Part shown: positions 1 to 6,908 of the stretch, piece by piece
Numbering within the stretch: position 1 is the first letter of the stretch
How the letters are laid out: each line of letters begins with the position of its first letter
Origin: a virus
Virus record (IMG/VR): IMGVR_UViG_3300030098_003923
Coordinates: 1 to 34,626 of that record
Reading direction: 5' to 3' (one strand)
Length of the DNA stretch: 34,626 nt
Made by a program: the position numbers and the translations under genes
The notes under the pieces: model-generated
What the model saw: the letters and a program-made list of their open reading frames with translations, nothing else
Database searches by the model: none
What the model was told of the DNA's origin: nothing

Positions 1-126
1 TCGCTGGGCGCGTTCAGCCATCACTTGCGAGAGTGTGCGTCGTTGGGGTTCGTTGGTCTCGTTGACCTGACGCTTCCAATCGTCTGAGTTGTTGAGGTCG
101 TGAAGTGAGATGTAATAAGTAGGCAT
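1..126 (-). CDS. hypothetical protein, 3' end beyond the window
   Basis: An open frame starts with ATG at 126 and runs leftwards off the window for 42 codons without a stop. It begins MPTYYISLHDLNNSDDWKRQ and continues as a charged, soluble-looking sequence ending in AERAQR at the edge. A good Shine-Dalgarno, TAGGAG, sits about 8 bases before the ATG and supports this start. The stop of the tiny reading frame at 137-190 overlaps this ribosome site, which suggests translational coupling. The gene lies on the leftward (replication) side of the genome. I do not recognise the family and the missing C-terminus prevents a function call. Confidence 0.7.
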   Translation of the reverse strand, partial: MPTYYISLHDLNNSDDWKRQVNETNEPQRRTLSQVMAERAQR

Positions 127-136
127 GGGTGATCTC

Positions 137-190
137 CTAGCTGAGGATGATGAAGTAAACAATAGACATGAGAAACTCGAATCGGGTCAT
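137..190 (-). CDS. possible tiny membrane peptide (17 aa)
   Basis: A short frame encodes MTRFEFLMSIVYFIILS. After a charged start it is almost wholly hydrophobic, as in a minimal single-pass membrane peptide. A Shine-Dalgarno-like GGGAG lies 9 bases before the ATG. Its TAG stop overlaps the ribosome site of the next leftward gene, so it could act as a coupling or leader peptide. Against it: at this length an open frame can arise by chance, and there are only 27 bases between it and the terminator stem at 218-257. Comparison with related phages is needed to decide whether it is kept. Confidence 0.35.
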   Translation of the reverse strand: MTRFEFLMSIVYFIILS

Positions 191-319
191 CGTGAAACAC
201 TCCCTACGAACGTGTATAAAAAAATGCAGGGCCGCAGCGCCCGTCTGCCATTTTTTTAGCCCCGAACAAGGCAGCCGCCGCACGAACAACGGGGGTACAG
301 GGAGTGTGTAACATGACCC
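184..319. repeat. inverted repeat around the bidirectional terminator
   Basis: The left arm (184-205), read on the minus strand, is AGGGAGTGT-TTCACG-ATGACCC. The right arm (299-319), read on the plus strand, is AGGGAGTGT-GTAAC-ATGACCC. The outer 9 and 7 bases are identical and only the 5-6 base spacers differ. Each arm holds a Shine-Dalgarno-like GGGAG and an ATG, pointing away from each other. The hairpin at 218-257 lies between the arms. Confidence 0.7.
218..257. terminator. bidirectional intrinsic terminator
   Basis: Seven A (218-224) followed by TG pair with CA followed by seven T (249-257). Inside, CA/TG and a GGGC/GCCC stem (229-232 with 239-242) close a CGCAGC loop. On either strand the stem ends in a run of seven T, so it should stop transcription in both directions. 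It would end leftward transcripts coming from the helicase operon. It also lies very close upstream of the left-edge genes, so they need readthrough or a very close promoter. Confidence 0.75.
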
Positions 320-468
320 ATAGCCGCGTAGTCATAGTGTGTTCATCTTGTTGCGCGTGCGCGTTAGTCGTCCGCAACACAAGGTGCCCGGTCTTTCGAC
401 TGGCTCCCCGTATCTCTGGGGCTCGTTGCGCCAAAGACTCGCAGTCACTTACCCCCGTCGGCCCCTAG
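313..468 (+). CDS. doubtful small ORF (51 aa)
   Basis: The right arm of the inverted repeat supplies GGGAG eight bases before an ATG that opens 51 codons, beginning MTHSRVVIVCSSCCACALVV. The N-terminus is hydrophobic and cysteine-rich; the rest is Arg/Ser/Pro-rich and looks like translated structured DNA. It coincides with the hairpins described for this region, so the frame may be accidental. It is listed only because the ribosome site is good and mirrors that of the leftward tiny peptide. Confidence 0.2.
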   Translation: MTHSRVVIVCSSCCACALVVRNTRCPVFRLAPRISGARCAKDSQSLTPVGP

Positions 469-543
469 CCAGTGGCAGATCATTACTATATAAACACCCT
501 ATTTTTCTGGAAATTCTCTATACCGGGAATACCAATGGTCTAT

Positions 544-590
544 CTCCTTTTATAGAGAGAGATCTATATAAAGAATAGGGCTTCCATGGA
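544..590 (+). promoter_or_regulatory. promoter-like element, copy A
   Basis: This 47-base stretch aligns over its whole length, with a few one-base gaps, with 33980-34028 in front of the phosphoesterase gene. The most conserved parts are a CTCC..TTTAT block, (C)TATATAAAGA.T.GGG, and CCA.TGGA at the end. The TATAAAG...GGG layout resembles promoters of single-subunit phage RNA polymerases, but no consensus is known for this phage and no such polymerase is in the window. As oriented it would fire rightwards, antisense to the small gene and helicase, towards the structural block. Confidence 0.4.
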
Positions 591-616
591 GCAGCCGGTA
601 TCGACCCCCCACTTGA

Positions 617-853
617 TCAGTCCATCTCGCCGTGGAAGTAGTGGACCAAGTAGGTCAAACAGGCGTTTTTAAGGGCCTTCTCCTGAGGGTCCAAGACCTT
701 TGCCGGGACGGGCATGATCTCTGGATTTTCCTGCCCACTTATCGTGAACGATGGCTCCTGCTGCTCCCGCAAGTAGTCCAATACTTGGAGAGCAGCAGCC
801 ACCTTCTGAGTCACTGGGGGGAGGACCTTCATGTTGATTTCAGGAGTGCTCAA
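617..853 (-). CDS. hypothetical protein, second gene of the helicase operon
   Basis: This 78-residue protein starts with TTG at 853, overlapping the TGA stop of the helicase gene (TTGA), so the two are probably translationally coupled. An in-frame ATG at residue 8 (position 832) is an alternative start but has no clear ribosome site. The product is soluble and mildly acidic, with a helix-prone C-terminus (EKALKNACLTYLVHYFHGEMD region) and no motif I recognise. Its place straight after an SF3 helicase suggests an accessory replication role, but that is only inferred from position. The stop lies beside the non-coding control region. Confidence 0.65.
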   Translation of the reverse strand: MSTPEINMKVLPPVTQKVAAALQVLDYLREQQEPSFTISGQENPEIMPVPAKVLDPQEKALKNACLTYLVHYFHGEMD

Positions 854-2277
854 TGCTCGTCATCATACTCTCTTTTCAACGTCATTCCAGCAACACCTCG
901 GTGATGCCCTTCATTCATTGAAAGTCGAGTCTGCCTCAAATCCCATGAGCAGTCCTGAACCACACGCTGAATCAGCATATTCCTCGGGACGTGCATCTTG
1001 ACCTTGTTGGCCCGCAGCCAACTTTCCCATTGCCCCCTGACAATCTCGTTCGCGGTAAACCCTTTCTCGTTTCTAATAAATCTTGCCTCCAAGAAACTGT
1101 CAAACGGGTTGTTCTGCAAGTGATACAAACGAATGGCGTTCTTAGCGGACTCAGGCACGGGCCACTTTCCGTCGCGGTCAGCTTTCTCCAACGCAATTGC
1201 ACCCCGTACAGCCCACGCTGCAATACCCGGAATCTCCCTTTTCAGGTCCGCATCCAGATCAAAGTCCTCGCGCCCCTCAAAACTAACATCAAACGGCAAC
1301 ACCAGCATCTTGCCTGACAAACCCCGACCCTTATTAGGTAACACCGGGATCTCATTGGACTGCATCAAGGGCGCAGCGTTCACAACCACGTTACGCAACT
1401 GCCTTCTGTACTTCACATTCACAGTCATTGGGTCGCGGCCCACAATGTTCTTCAAGATCCTGCAAACACGTTCGCCTGACTTGCTGTCAATCTCGGACAC
1501 CTCACTGATACTCAACACTTTGCTGAGTTCCATGCCGTCCAAACCAAACTCGTTTGCCAGATCTTCCAACGAAGTACTCAAATACGTTGTTGGTCCTGTC
1601 AGTTGCTTCAACACACTACAGATTGTGCCCTTGCCACCCCTGATCTTGCCGTACATCAACAACCACTTCGCATACTTCCTCGTACCCATCAGGCAATAAC
1701 CAAACCAATGCTGCAACAATCGACCCCACTCCGGGTCACCACCGCCCCATTCGTCTAGTGCTTTCATCCAACGTGGGCATTCCGCGTTCATATCCACCTT
1801 GTGCGGAATAACGCTGGTGTCAAACCAACGCTGATCACGTTCCCTTACAGCCCATTCGCTTTCGGTGCTGCCTTTGATATCAATAATGCAGTCTTTAAAT
1901 GCAATACAATGTGCTGGATCTATCATATCTGTCTGTGGTATGATCCAACACGGAACCTCTTCCTTGTCTAGCCGACAAAGAGCTTCCAATGCACCAACGA
2001 CCCCCTCAATTTTGTGTTTGTCGGGAGCGTATCTACGGATGACGGGACCATTGACAGTAACTTGCTCCCAAACGGCATCCTCCAGAATCAGCAGTACTCG
2101 CTCTCTGATTTCGTCTTCTCGTAGAATTCTCCATTGTTCCCCGTCCCAGAACCAAAATTCTCCTCGCCACCTATACAATCCTTGATGTCCAGTAGATCCT
2201 GTGAAATAATCTCGTAGTATTCTTCGTGCAACCTTGATAGGTTCCAACGATTCCAACGGGTTATTGTTCCAATCCAT
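850..2277 (-). CDS. D5/P4-type SF3 replicative helicase
   Basis: The 475-residue product has the layout of the C-terminal part of phage/plasmid P4-family primase-helicases. Residues 33-62 (LYRWRGEFWFWDG...W) match the D5 N-terminal type of domain. Walker A is GKIRGGKGT at 210-218. The Walker B region is VLSISEVSE at about 254-262. The SF3 sensor Asn lies in QSNEIPVLPN (306-315), followed by GLSGKMLVLPF, where the arginine-finger region of the family lies. It should unwind phage DNA as a ring at the origin. There is no N-terminal TOPRIM or AEP primase domain, so priming must come from another protein outside the window or from the host. TAAGGAG precedes the ATG. Confidence 0.85.
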   Translation of the reverse strand: MDWNNNPLESLEPIKVARRILRDYFTGSTGHQGLYRWRGEFWFWDGEQWRILREDEIRERVLLILEDAVWEQVTVNGPVIRRYAPDKHKIEGVVGALEALCRLDKEEVPCWIIPQTDMIDPAHCIAFKDCIIDIKGSTESEWAVRERDQRWFDTSVIPHKVDMNAECPRWMKALDEWGGGDPEWGRLLQHWFGYCLMGTRKYAKWLLMYGKIRGGKGTICSVLKQLTGPTTYLSTSLEDLANEFGLDGMELSKVLSISEVSEIDSKSGERVCRILKNIVGRDPMTVNVKYRRQLRNVVVNAAPLMQSNEIPVLPNKGRGLSGKMLVLPFDVSFEGREDFDLDADLKREIPGIAAWAVRGAIALEKADRDGKWPVPESAKNAIRLYHLQNNPFDSFLEARFIRNEKGFTANEIVRGQWESWLRANKVKMHVPRNMLIQRVVQDCSWDLRQTRLSMNEGHHRGVAGMTLKREYDDEH

Positions 2278-2302
2278 AACTCTCTCTCCTTAAGGTTTAA
2301 AA

Positions 2303-2617
2303 ATGCTGCGTAGTTCATATCGAGACCCTGCAAGGCACCACGCTGGAAGATCACCTCTTGCTGTTCTTCAAATGCTGGGGCTTACAAAGAAACGTAAAGA
2401 CAAAGTAATGGAGGATCTACTCAGCGGTCCTTCTATTGATCCCCGCATGAGCAACCAAGCCGCCATTACCGGCTCGGGTTTGGGTTTGGGTTTTGGTTTT
2501 AGATCCGCCGGAGCAGACCCAAGATCAGGCATGAACGCAAGAAGAATAGCAGCCAAACGTAAGAAGTTAAAAGAAGACAGGAAGAAGCGAGAAGACCGCG
2601 ACTTTGACAACTATTGA
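2303..2617 (+). CDS. small basic hypothetical protein
   Basis: A 104-residue frame with TTAAGG nine bases before its ATG opens the rightward block. It has three visible parts: a His/Arg-containing start, a Gly-rich hydrophobic linker at about 55-68 (GSGLGLGFGFRSAG), and a very basic C-terminal helix (RRIAAKRKKLKEDRKKRE). The last part could bind nucleic acid or act as a charged tail. An internal ATG at residue 24 (MLGLTKKRKDK) is an alternative start. I do not recognise the family. Only 25 bases separate it from the helicase start, so each gene's promoter probably lies inside or beyond the other. Confidence 0.6.
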   Translation: MLRSSYRDPARHHAGRSPLAVLQMLGLTKKRKDKVMEDLLSGPSIDPRMSNQAAITGSGLGLGFGFRSAGADPRSGMNARRIAAKRKKLKEDRKKREDRDFDNY

Positions 2618-2662
2618 TTCTTCCCTTCAACAGAAGAGAGACTGTACCAGAAGTACCAACGC

Positions 2663-3172
2663 ATGTCAAACACAGACGAACAGATCTATCTAACTTTCGG
2701 CGGCGGACTCCGTTTGTTTTCGGAAGAGTACTTCATTAAAGAACTCAAACCACTCGGCATGACTCGAAAGGGTTTCCGTGGTTTGTGTAGAGCGTTAAAA
2801 GTTCCGCTCATTCACATCGGAACAAGTGCAATGGTTGACATTGTTTCGTTTCAGATGGCAATGAAATCTATCTGCCGCGTTGGACAAGAGGACTTTTACG
2901 TTTCGGGTTCTGAACCCATTCGTAAAAACCTGAAGCGTGGTAACCGCGAACTCGACATGACTTACTTCAACAGTCAGTGGGAAACAGTTCTTGCAGAGCT
3001 ACTGGCTGCGCGAAAGATGCAAGGTGTTTCCACACCCCAAGAGGTTTCCTCGCTTGCGAGGAAAGCTGCTAAACGCCTGACCGAGATGTCACTGCATATC
3101 ACCGCGTCTGACTTCCAAGAAGAGTACGAGAAGAAAGCCCGACAAATCCTTGAGAAGGAACTCGACTCATGA
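2663..3172 (+). CDS. hypothetical protein, possible helix-turn-helix DNA binder
   Basis: The 169-residue product has an N-terminal stretch (about 24-70, LKPLGMTRKGFRGLCRALKVPL) that reads like the small winged or excisionase-like HTH domains of phage proteins: a short helix, GMTRKGFR turn, a recognition-like helix and a beta hairpin with HIGTSAMV. The C-terminal half is helical and charged. The gene overlaps the next by four bases (ATGA). The ribosome site is weak (AGAAG, 10 bases upstream). Lying a few genes ahead of terminase, it could be a regulator or take part in packaging, but this is inference from position and a loose pattern. Confidence 0.7.
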   Translation: MSNTDEQIYLTFGGGLRLFSEEYFIKELKPLGMTRKGFRGLCRALKVPLIHIGTSAMVDIVSFQMAMKSICRVGQEDFYVSGSEPIRKNLKRGNRELDMTYFNSQWETVLAELLAARKMQGVSTPQEVSSLARKAAKRLTEMSLHITASDFQEEYEKKARQILEKELDS

Positions 3173-4227
3173 CCATCATGAATTTGTCTAGGGCTCTCCA
3201 GCGCGTTAACAAAATGAAGGGTAAAATTGAACTGCCGGAAGGTACTCCCCTCAACAAATCGTCAATCTATGCGGCCCTCAATGAACGAGATCAATATGCC
3301 AAGAAAGTTCTTGTTGAAGCTAGGCTGCAAGAACTAAGAAGGCTAGGGCACATTCCTAAACGAGGAGGGATGACATCTAGAGAACTTTCTCCAGATGAAG
3401 CTCTTGACTACGTATTTTCTATAGGCCCAAGAGCGCGTAAGGTTTCTTCTGGCAAACCTATAATTTCTAAAGAACCTAAAGGTGTTTCTGAAGAAATAAG
3501 ACGTGCTAACCAACTCATAGAAGAAATGCCTGCTGAAGCAATCGCAAGGATTGACAACATGGCTAGGGACATCAGCAAATACTCTAAGTTTAAAGCTAGG
3601 AAAGTATTGAAGAGGGTAACCCGAGACATGAAGTTACCCGCTGCTCTTTTGCTTTCCCAAAGGGTGTTGGCTTTGAAAGGTCTCGGTCCCATTTCTCAAA
3701 CTACAGGAAGACAGAAAAACAAAATCCTAAACGAGATGCTTGGTCGAAAAGACGTAAGCGAAGAACTCCAGTTGGCTAGAAGGCCAGTACCTTCAAGAGA
3801 GCGAATTAAAGAAGAAGGAGGGCTAGAAATGGTGACAAGAGACCGTAAAGGACACCTCCTTATCGACGACTTAGATGAAACTGGTTTTGTTTATGACGAG
3901 TATGGTTATTCGGGTAAAAGAGCTAGTGCTAAAGAAGTGGAAATGGATAGTCTTCTTGGGGTAGGAGACATAGATGATCCGGTTCGTAAACAAGTTAATA
4001 TTGAGGCCGGTATGCTCTCAGGCGAAGCACAAGAAGCAGTTTATGGCTCCCTTGTAGAACCAATCGGAAATTACAAAATGACGTTAATGGGGAAAGACAT
4101 TAAGGGGCCTGAAAGAAGAAAAGCTTCCGTAGTAGATAACCTGCCCTTGGGCTCAAAGACTAAAGAGGTAGATGACTCTATTCGTATTGCTCAAGAACTT
4201 ACGAAGAAGTACGGAGTGGGAAGGTAA
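3169..4227 (+). CDS. hypothetical protein upstream of the terminase genes
   Basis: The 352-residue product is charged, helix-rich in the first 200 residues and mixed afterwards. No catalytic motif or membrane segment is visible and I do not recognise the family. It starts with an ATG that overlaps the previous stop, with AAGGA about nine bases upstream; a second ATG follows three codons later. Codon use is richer in AGA, AAA and GTT than in the terminase and portal genes, which suggests lower expression or a different history. A conserved-looking acidic middle (HLLIDDLDETGFVYDEYGYS) is the only distinctive stretch. Confidence 0.75.
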   Translation: MTIMNLSRALQRVNKMKGKIELPEGTPLNKSSIYAALNERDQYAKKVLVEARLQELRRLGHIPKRGGMTSRELSPDEALDYVFSIGPRARKVSSGKPIISKEPKGVSEEIRRANQLIEEMPAEAIARIDNMARDISKYSKFKARKVLKRVTRDMKLPAALLLSQRVLALKGLGPISQTTGRQKNKILNEMLGRKDVSEELQLARRPVPSRERIKEEGGLEMVTRDRKGHLLIDDLDETGFVYDEYGYSGKRASAKEVEMDSLLGVGDIDDPVRKQVNIEAGMLSGEAQEAVYGSLVEPIGNYKMTLMGKDIKGPERRKASVVDNLPLGSKTKEVDDSIRIAQELTKKYGVGR

Positions 4228-4229
4228 CA

Positions 4230-4703
4230 ATGCCACCAGAACCACATAAGAAGTTGGACAAGAAGAACGCCAAGATAGAAAAGGTACCGAGCGGCGAAGA
4301 AGTCGTGAGGTCGTTTTTTTCGCTTGAGGGGGCAGCACTTGCGATTAAGGCCAACGACTGGGATGTCCAAGAAGAAGTCGGACAACTAGTTCGTCACTCA
4401 AGGGATGCAGACCCCAAGGTATCACTGCGTGCAATGTCACAGCTTCGTGGTATCCTGAAGGAAGTTGCTGTTGCCAATGGACTCATTGGGCAACAGAAGT
4501 TTGAAATGACCAAGGAAGAAGAAGGACGCAAGGTCGTCATGACCGGCGTAACCAACAAGCTAGTGAATAACCTCAAGGAGATTCCCGATGTCCTCACAGA
4601 TGAAGAAAAACCCCACTTTGCGGCCCGTTACCTCCCAGCCCGTGACTCCTCCGGTGGAGATGCTTCCGCAGGTTCTCGAAGCGGAGACAATGATCAGGGC
4701 TAG
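4230..4703 (+). CDS. hypothetical protein, candidate terminase small subunit
   Basis: This 157-residue protein lies two genes before the large terminase. The basic N-terminus is followed by a helical core at about 45-100 (VQEEVGQLVRHSRDADPKVSLRAMSQLRGILKE), resembling the short helix-rich proteins that feed DNA to TerL. The tail is Ser/Gly/Asp-rich and probably disordered. AAGG lies five bases before the ATG. Small terminase subunits are poorly conserved, so the call rests on position and general shape; the next gene is an equal candidate. The last 116 bases may also encode the start of the next protein in another frame. Confidence 0.75.
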   Translation: MPPEPHKKLDKKNAKIEKVPSGEEVVRSFFSLEGAALAIKANDWDVQEEVGQLVRHSRDADPKVSLRAMSQLRGILKEVAVANGLIGQQKFEMTKEEEGRKVVMTGVTNKLVNNLKEIPDVLTDEEKPHFAARYLPARDSSGGDASAGSRSGDNDQG

Positions 4704-4965
4704 AGACGTAACCGCAGTTGCCTTCAGTGGGGGGGTTATCCTTCAAGAGCTTGCTATCCGAGACCCAGCACACTGGGCAGGCGGAACTATCAAGCTTGGC
4801 GAACGTATCAGAGAGGAAGTCTTTACCAAGGAAGGCAACCTCAAGGAAAAGTACGTAAAGGCAGGCAACAACATCGTGAAAAACTTGGATTCTCGTATCC
4901 AGCCCGCTCTTCTCTCTTCACTTATCCTTAGGTGTGCAGCTATTAACTTGGTGACTGGTCAGTGA
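4588..4965 (+). CDS. hypothetical protein immediately upstream of TerL
   Basis: The frame gives 125 residues from ATG 4588, where AAGGAG seven bases upstream is the best ribosome site. This start overlaps the previous gene by 116 bases. A shorter form from ATG 4690 (GGAG five bases upstream, overlap 14 bases) has 91 residues and removes a Pro/Gln-rich, probably disordered leader. The common part begins MIRARDVTAVAFSGGVILQE and is helical with no recognised motif. Its TGA overlaps the GTG start of terL. Position suggests a packaging-related role, possibly as the small terminase subunit. Confidence 0.7.
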   Translation: MSSQMKKNPTLRPVTSQPVTPPVEMLPQVLEAETMIRARDVTAVAFSGGVILQELAIRDPAHWAGGTIKLGERIREEVFTKEGNLKEKYVKAGNNIVKNLDSRIQPALLSSLILRCAAINLVTGQ

Positions 4966-6908
4966 AGGTTAGGGAAATACCCATGAGGGATCAGGGTAAC
5001 CCCCTGTATCCTTTACCTCCCGACTACCCTGAGTTGTCACCCGAAGGCCAGCGTCTTGCAAGAGTCAATGCTTGCAGGCAGTGGATGGTGCGCCATAGTG
5101 ATCCCCAACGAAGAGCGACAGCGTTTGCGTCGGCAGTCCACTTCTTTGATAGTTACTACCTATATCCCGACGATGAGTCGGAATTTAACCCGATGTTCTA
5201 CGACGACGATCCGCTCGAACCCCCGCTCGGGCATTTTGCGATTTATCGTTTGTGGGCTTTGTCTCGTCGGGCGATTGTTGTTGCACCCCGTGGATTTGCT
5301 AAGAGCAACTGCATCCGAAAGTCAACACTTCTCCAGATGCTATCACGGCCCGGGTACTCGTTTATCTACGCAACGTCCTCACATGATAACGCCGCGCAGA
5401 CGGCACAGATTCTAAAGACTCAGTTTACCAGCAACAGTCGTATCTACGATGACTTTGCTCCCGAGTCTCCCGGCAACCGCATCACACCCAAGAGAGGCGA
5501 AAAGTCTTTCGGTATCGAGTTGATGTACCTCGACAACGGGTCTTGGTTCAGAGCGTTGTCCGCTGAATCAAGACAGCGTGGTGGTCGCCCTCAGTGTTAC
5601 TTGCTTGATGACCCAGAGTATGACGGCAGAGCAGGAACGTCCTTGTCCCTGCTCCGCTCGTACATGGAACAACTTCTGTTCAAGGTCGTCATGCCAATGG
5701 TTACAAGGAGAGATACCAGTGTTAGATGGTTGGCTACATTCGTTTCTCGTCGGCACTATGCGTGGCACGCTATGGATGTGGAGGAGACACCGGACGGTCC
5801 TCGTTCTCGGGATCCTCGTTTTGATGAGTGGTCTCGTCTTGTCCTTAAAGCAGAGTACAAAGACGAGAATGGAGTGCCTCATTCTTGTTGGCCTACTATG
5901 TGGCCTCTTACTGATGCCGACAAGTCCAAGGACTCTAGACTAAAAGATGCCGTCTCGCTTGAGCAGGTCAAGCGACTTATTGGTTCTGCCAACTATGCCG
6001 CCGAGTACATGGCTGAACCCGGTCAAGCCCAAGACCAACATTTCGGTGTGCTGGAGGAAACCAAACACGGATGGTGGATGGAAGAACCTGATGGTGAAGA
6101 ACCTCGCCACAGCAAGACATTCATTTGTTGGTACGACAAAGAGGGAGAAAAGCAGTCGGAGACTCTTTCTAACTTCCTGTCTAGCAGGGTAAGGACATTC
6201 ATAACCTGTGATACTTCATACACCAACACAAAAGACTCAGACTACAAAGTGGCAACCCTCATGGGTTATGAGCCTGTTACAGCAACTCTTTTTGTTCTTG
6301 ACTCATGGGCGGGTCAGACAAAAGAGTCGGTGCTTATCCAGAAGGCATTCCAGATGGCACAACGCTGGGGTTGTGGTTCAATCCACCCCGAAGTGGTCAA
6401 GCAGTCTTTTTCGCTCTACGCAACGATGCAGTCCATTGTCCAGCAACGCGCTGTGGAAATGGCTGGTGTGGATTCGCTTCCTCGCATCGTGGCGTTGAAG
6501 GTTGGTCAGATGGACAAGTCATCCAAGATCAATGCCTTGGGTTTCCGCTTTGAACATGGCTTGATCAAGATGCCTTTGCGCCGCAGGTATGACAAGCCAT
6601 GGGACATGCTGTTTAACCAAATCGAAGAGTTCAACCCGGACGCTTCCAACGGCGGCCTGCAACATGACGATGTTCTTGATACAGTTGCCATGTCTATGTT
6701 TATAGTTAAAGGCAGGCAGTACGCTCCAAAGACAGAAAGTGAGCCTGTAGATGTGTGGGAAAAAATCAAGTCAGGAATAACCCGAGACCCTGAAACAGGC
6801 ATTAATTACGTTGAATCTTTAGACCCAACCAAGCTCAACGCACAGCAGATTTCGGAACTATTCGATGCAAACTCAAGACCACCAGCCGACTTCGAGTCAA
6901 GGGTCTGA
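4962..6908 (+). CDS. terL: terminase large subunit (TerL)
   Basis: This is the packaging motor: an ATPase that drives DNA into the prohead and a nuclease that cuts the concatemer. The 648 residues (from GTG 4962, overlapping the previous stop; ATG 4983 is an alternative) contain Walker A APRGFAKS at 108-115 and Walker B CYLLDDPE at 212-219. In the C-terminal RNase H-like nuclease, the first Asp is in FITCDTSY (D417), followed by D427 in KDSDYK, and the last acidic pair is HDD at 568-570. It lies just before the portal gene, the usual order. The family call is secure; the packaging type (cos, pac or direct repeat) cannot be read here. Confidence 0.93.
   Translation: MKVREIPMRDQGNPLYPLPPDYPELSPEGQRLARVNACRQWMVRHSDPQRRATAFASAVHFFDSYYLYPDDESEFNPMFYDDDPLEPPLGHFAIYRLWALSRRAIVVAPRGFAKSNCIRKSTLLQMLSRPGYSFIYATSSHDNAAQTAQILKTQFTSNSRIYDDFAPESPGNRITPKRGEKSFGIELMYLDNGSWFRALSAESRQRGGRPQCYLLDDPEYDGRAGTSLSLLRSYMEQLLFKVVMPMVTRRDTSVRWLATFVSRRHYAWHAMDVEETPDGPRSRDPRFDEWSRLVLKAEYKDENGVPHSCWPTMWPLTDADKSKDSRLKDAVSLEQVKRLIGSANYAAEYMAEPGQAQDQHFGVLEETKHGWWMEEPDGEEPRHSKTFICWYDKEGEKQSETLSNFLSSRVRTFITCDTSYTNTKDSDYKVATLMGYEPVTATLFVLDSWAGQTKESVLIQKAFQMAQRWGCGSIHPEVVKQSFSLYATMQSIVQQRAVEMAGVDSLPRIVALKVGQMDKSSKINALGFRFEHGLIKMPLRRRYDKPWDMLFNQIEEFNPDASNGGLQHDDVLDTVAMSMFIVKGRQYAPKTESEPVDVWEKIKSGITRDPETGINYVESLDPTKLNAQQISELFDANSRPPADFESRV

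Larger units (their letters stand above)
258..616. other. non-coding region with several predicted hairpins
   Basis: No convincing gene is found here. Visible structure: 7-base direct repeats CGAACAA at 263-269 and 283-289, exactly 20 bases apart; a stem pairing 347-355 with 373-383; a closing stem GTCTTT 391-396 with AAAGAC 433-438 around CCCC/GGGG (406-409/418-421); and 444-449 with 471-476. On the minus strand one alternative hairpin is GTC-GAAA-GAC, a GNRA tetraloop. The right part is AT-rich, with CTATATAAA at 486-494 and 564-572. It could be a structured RNA, a control region or an origin; the sequence alone does not decide. Confidence 0.5.

Noticed and set aside
204-434. 76-residue minus-strand frame
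   Set aside because: It runs through the terminator hairpin and other stems, has no ribosome site at its start, and looks like translated structured DNA.
486-500. TATAAA as a host sigma-70 -10 box
   Set aside because: No acceptable -35 hexamer lies 16-18 bases upstream; it is mentioned only as a weak third copy of the TATATAAA element.
339-578. 79-residue plus-strand frame
   Set aside because: It has no ribosome site, crosses the hairpins and promoter-like repeats, and shows no protein-like pattern.
585-665. tRNA-like 3' end (minus strand GGTCGATACC ... GCTCCA)
   Set aside because: The T-arm does not pair, the acceptor 5' strand is missing, and the stretch runs into a protein gene. An att-site reading was also dropped because no integrase is seen.
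1133-1699. 188-residue plus-strand frame
   Set aside because: It is antisense to the helicase motifs and has no ribosome site.
2088-2354. 88-residue minus-strand frame overlapping the helicase start
   Set aside because: It is out of frame with the helicase, which has the proper ribosome site, and it overlaps the start of the rightward gene.
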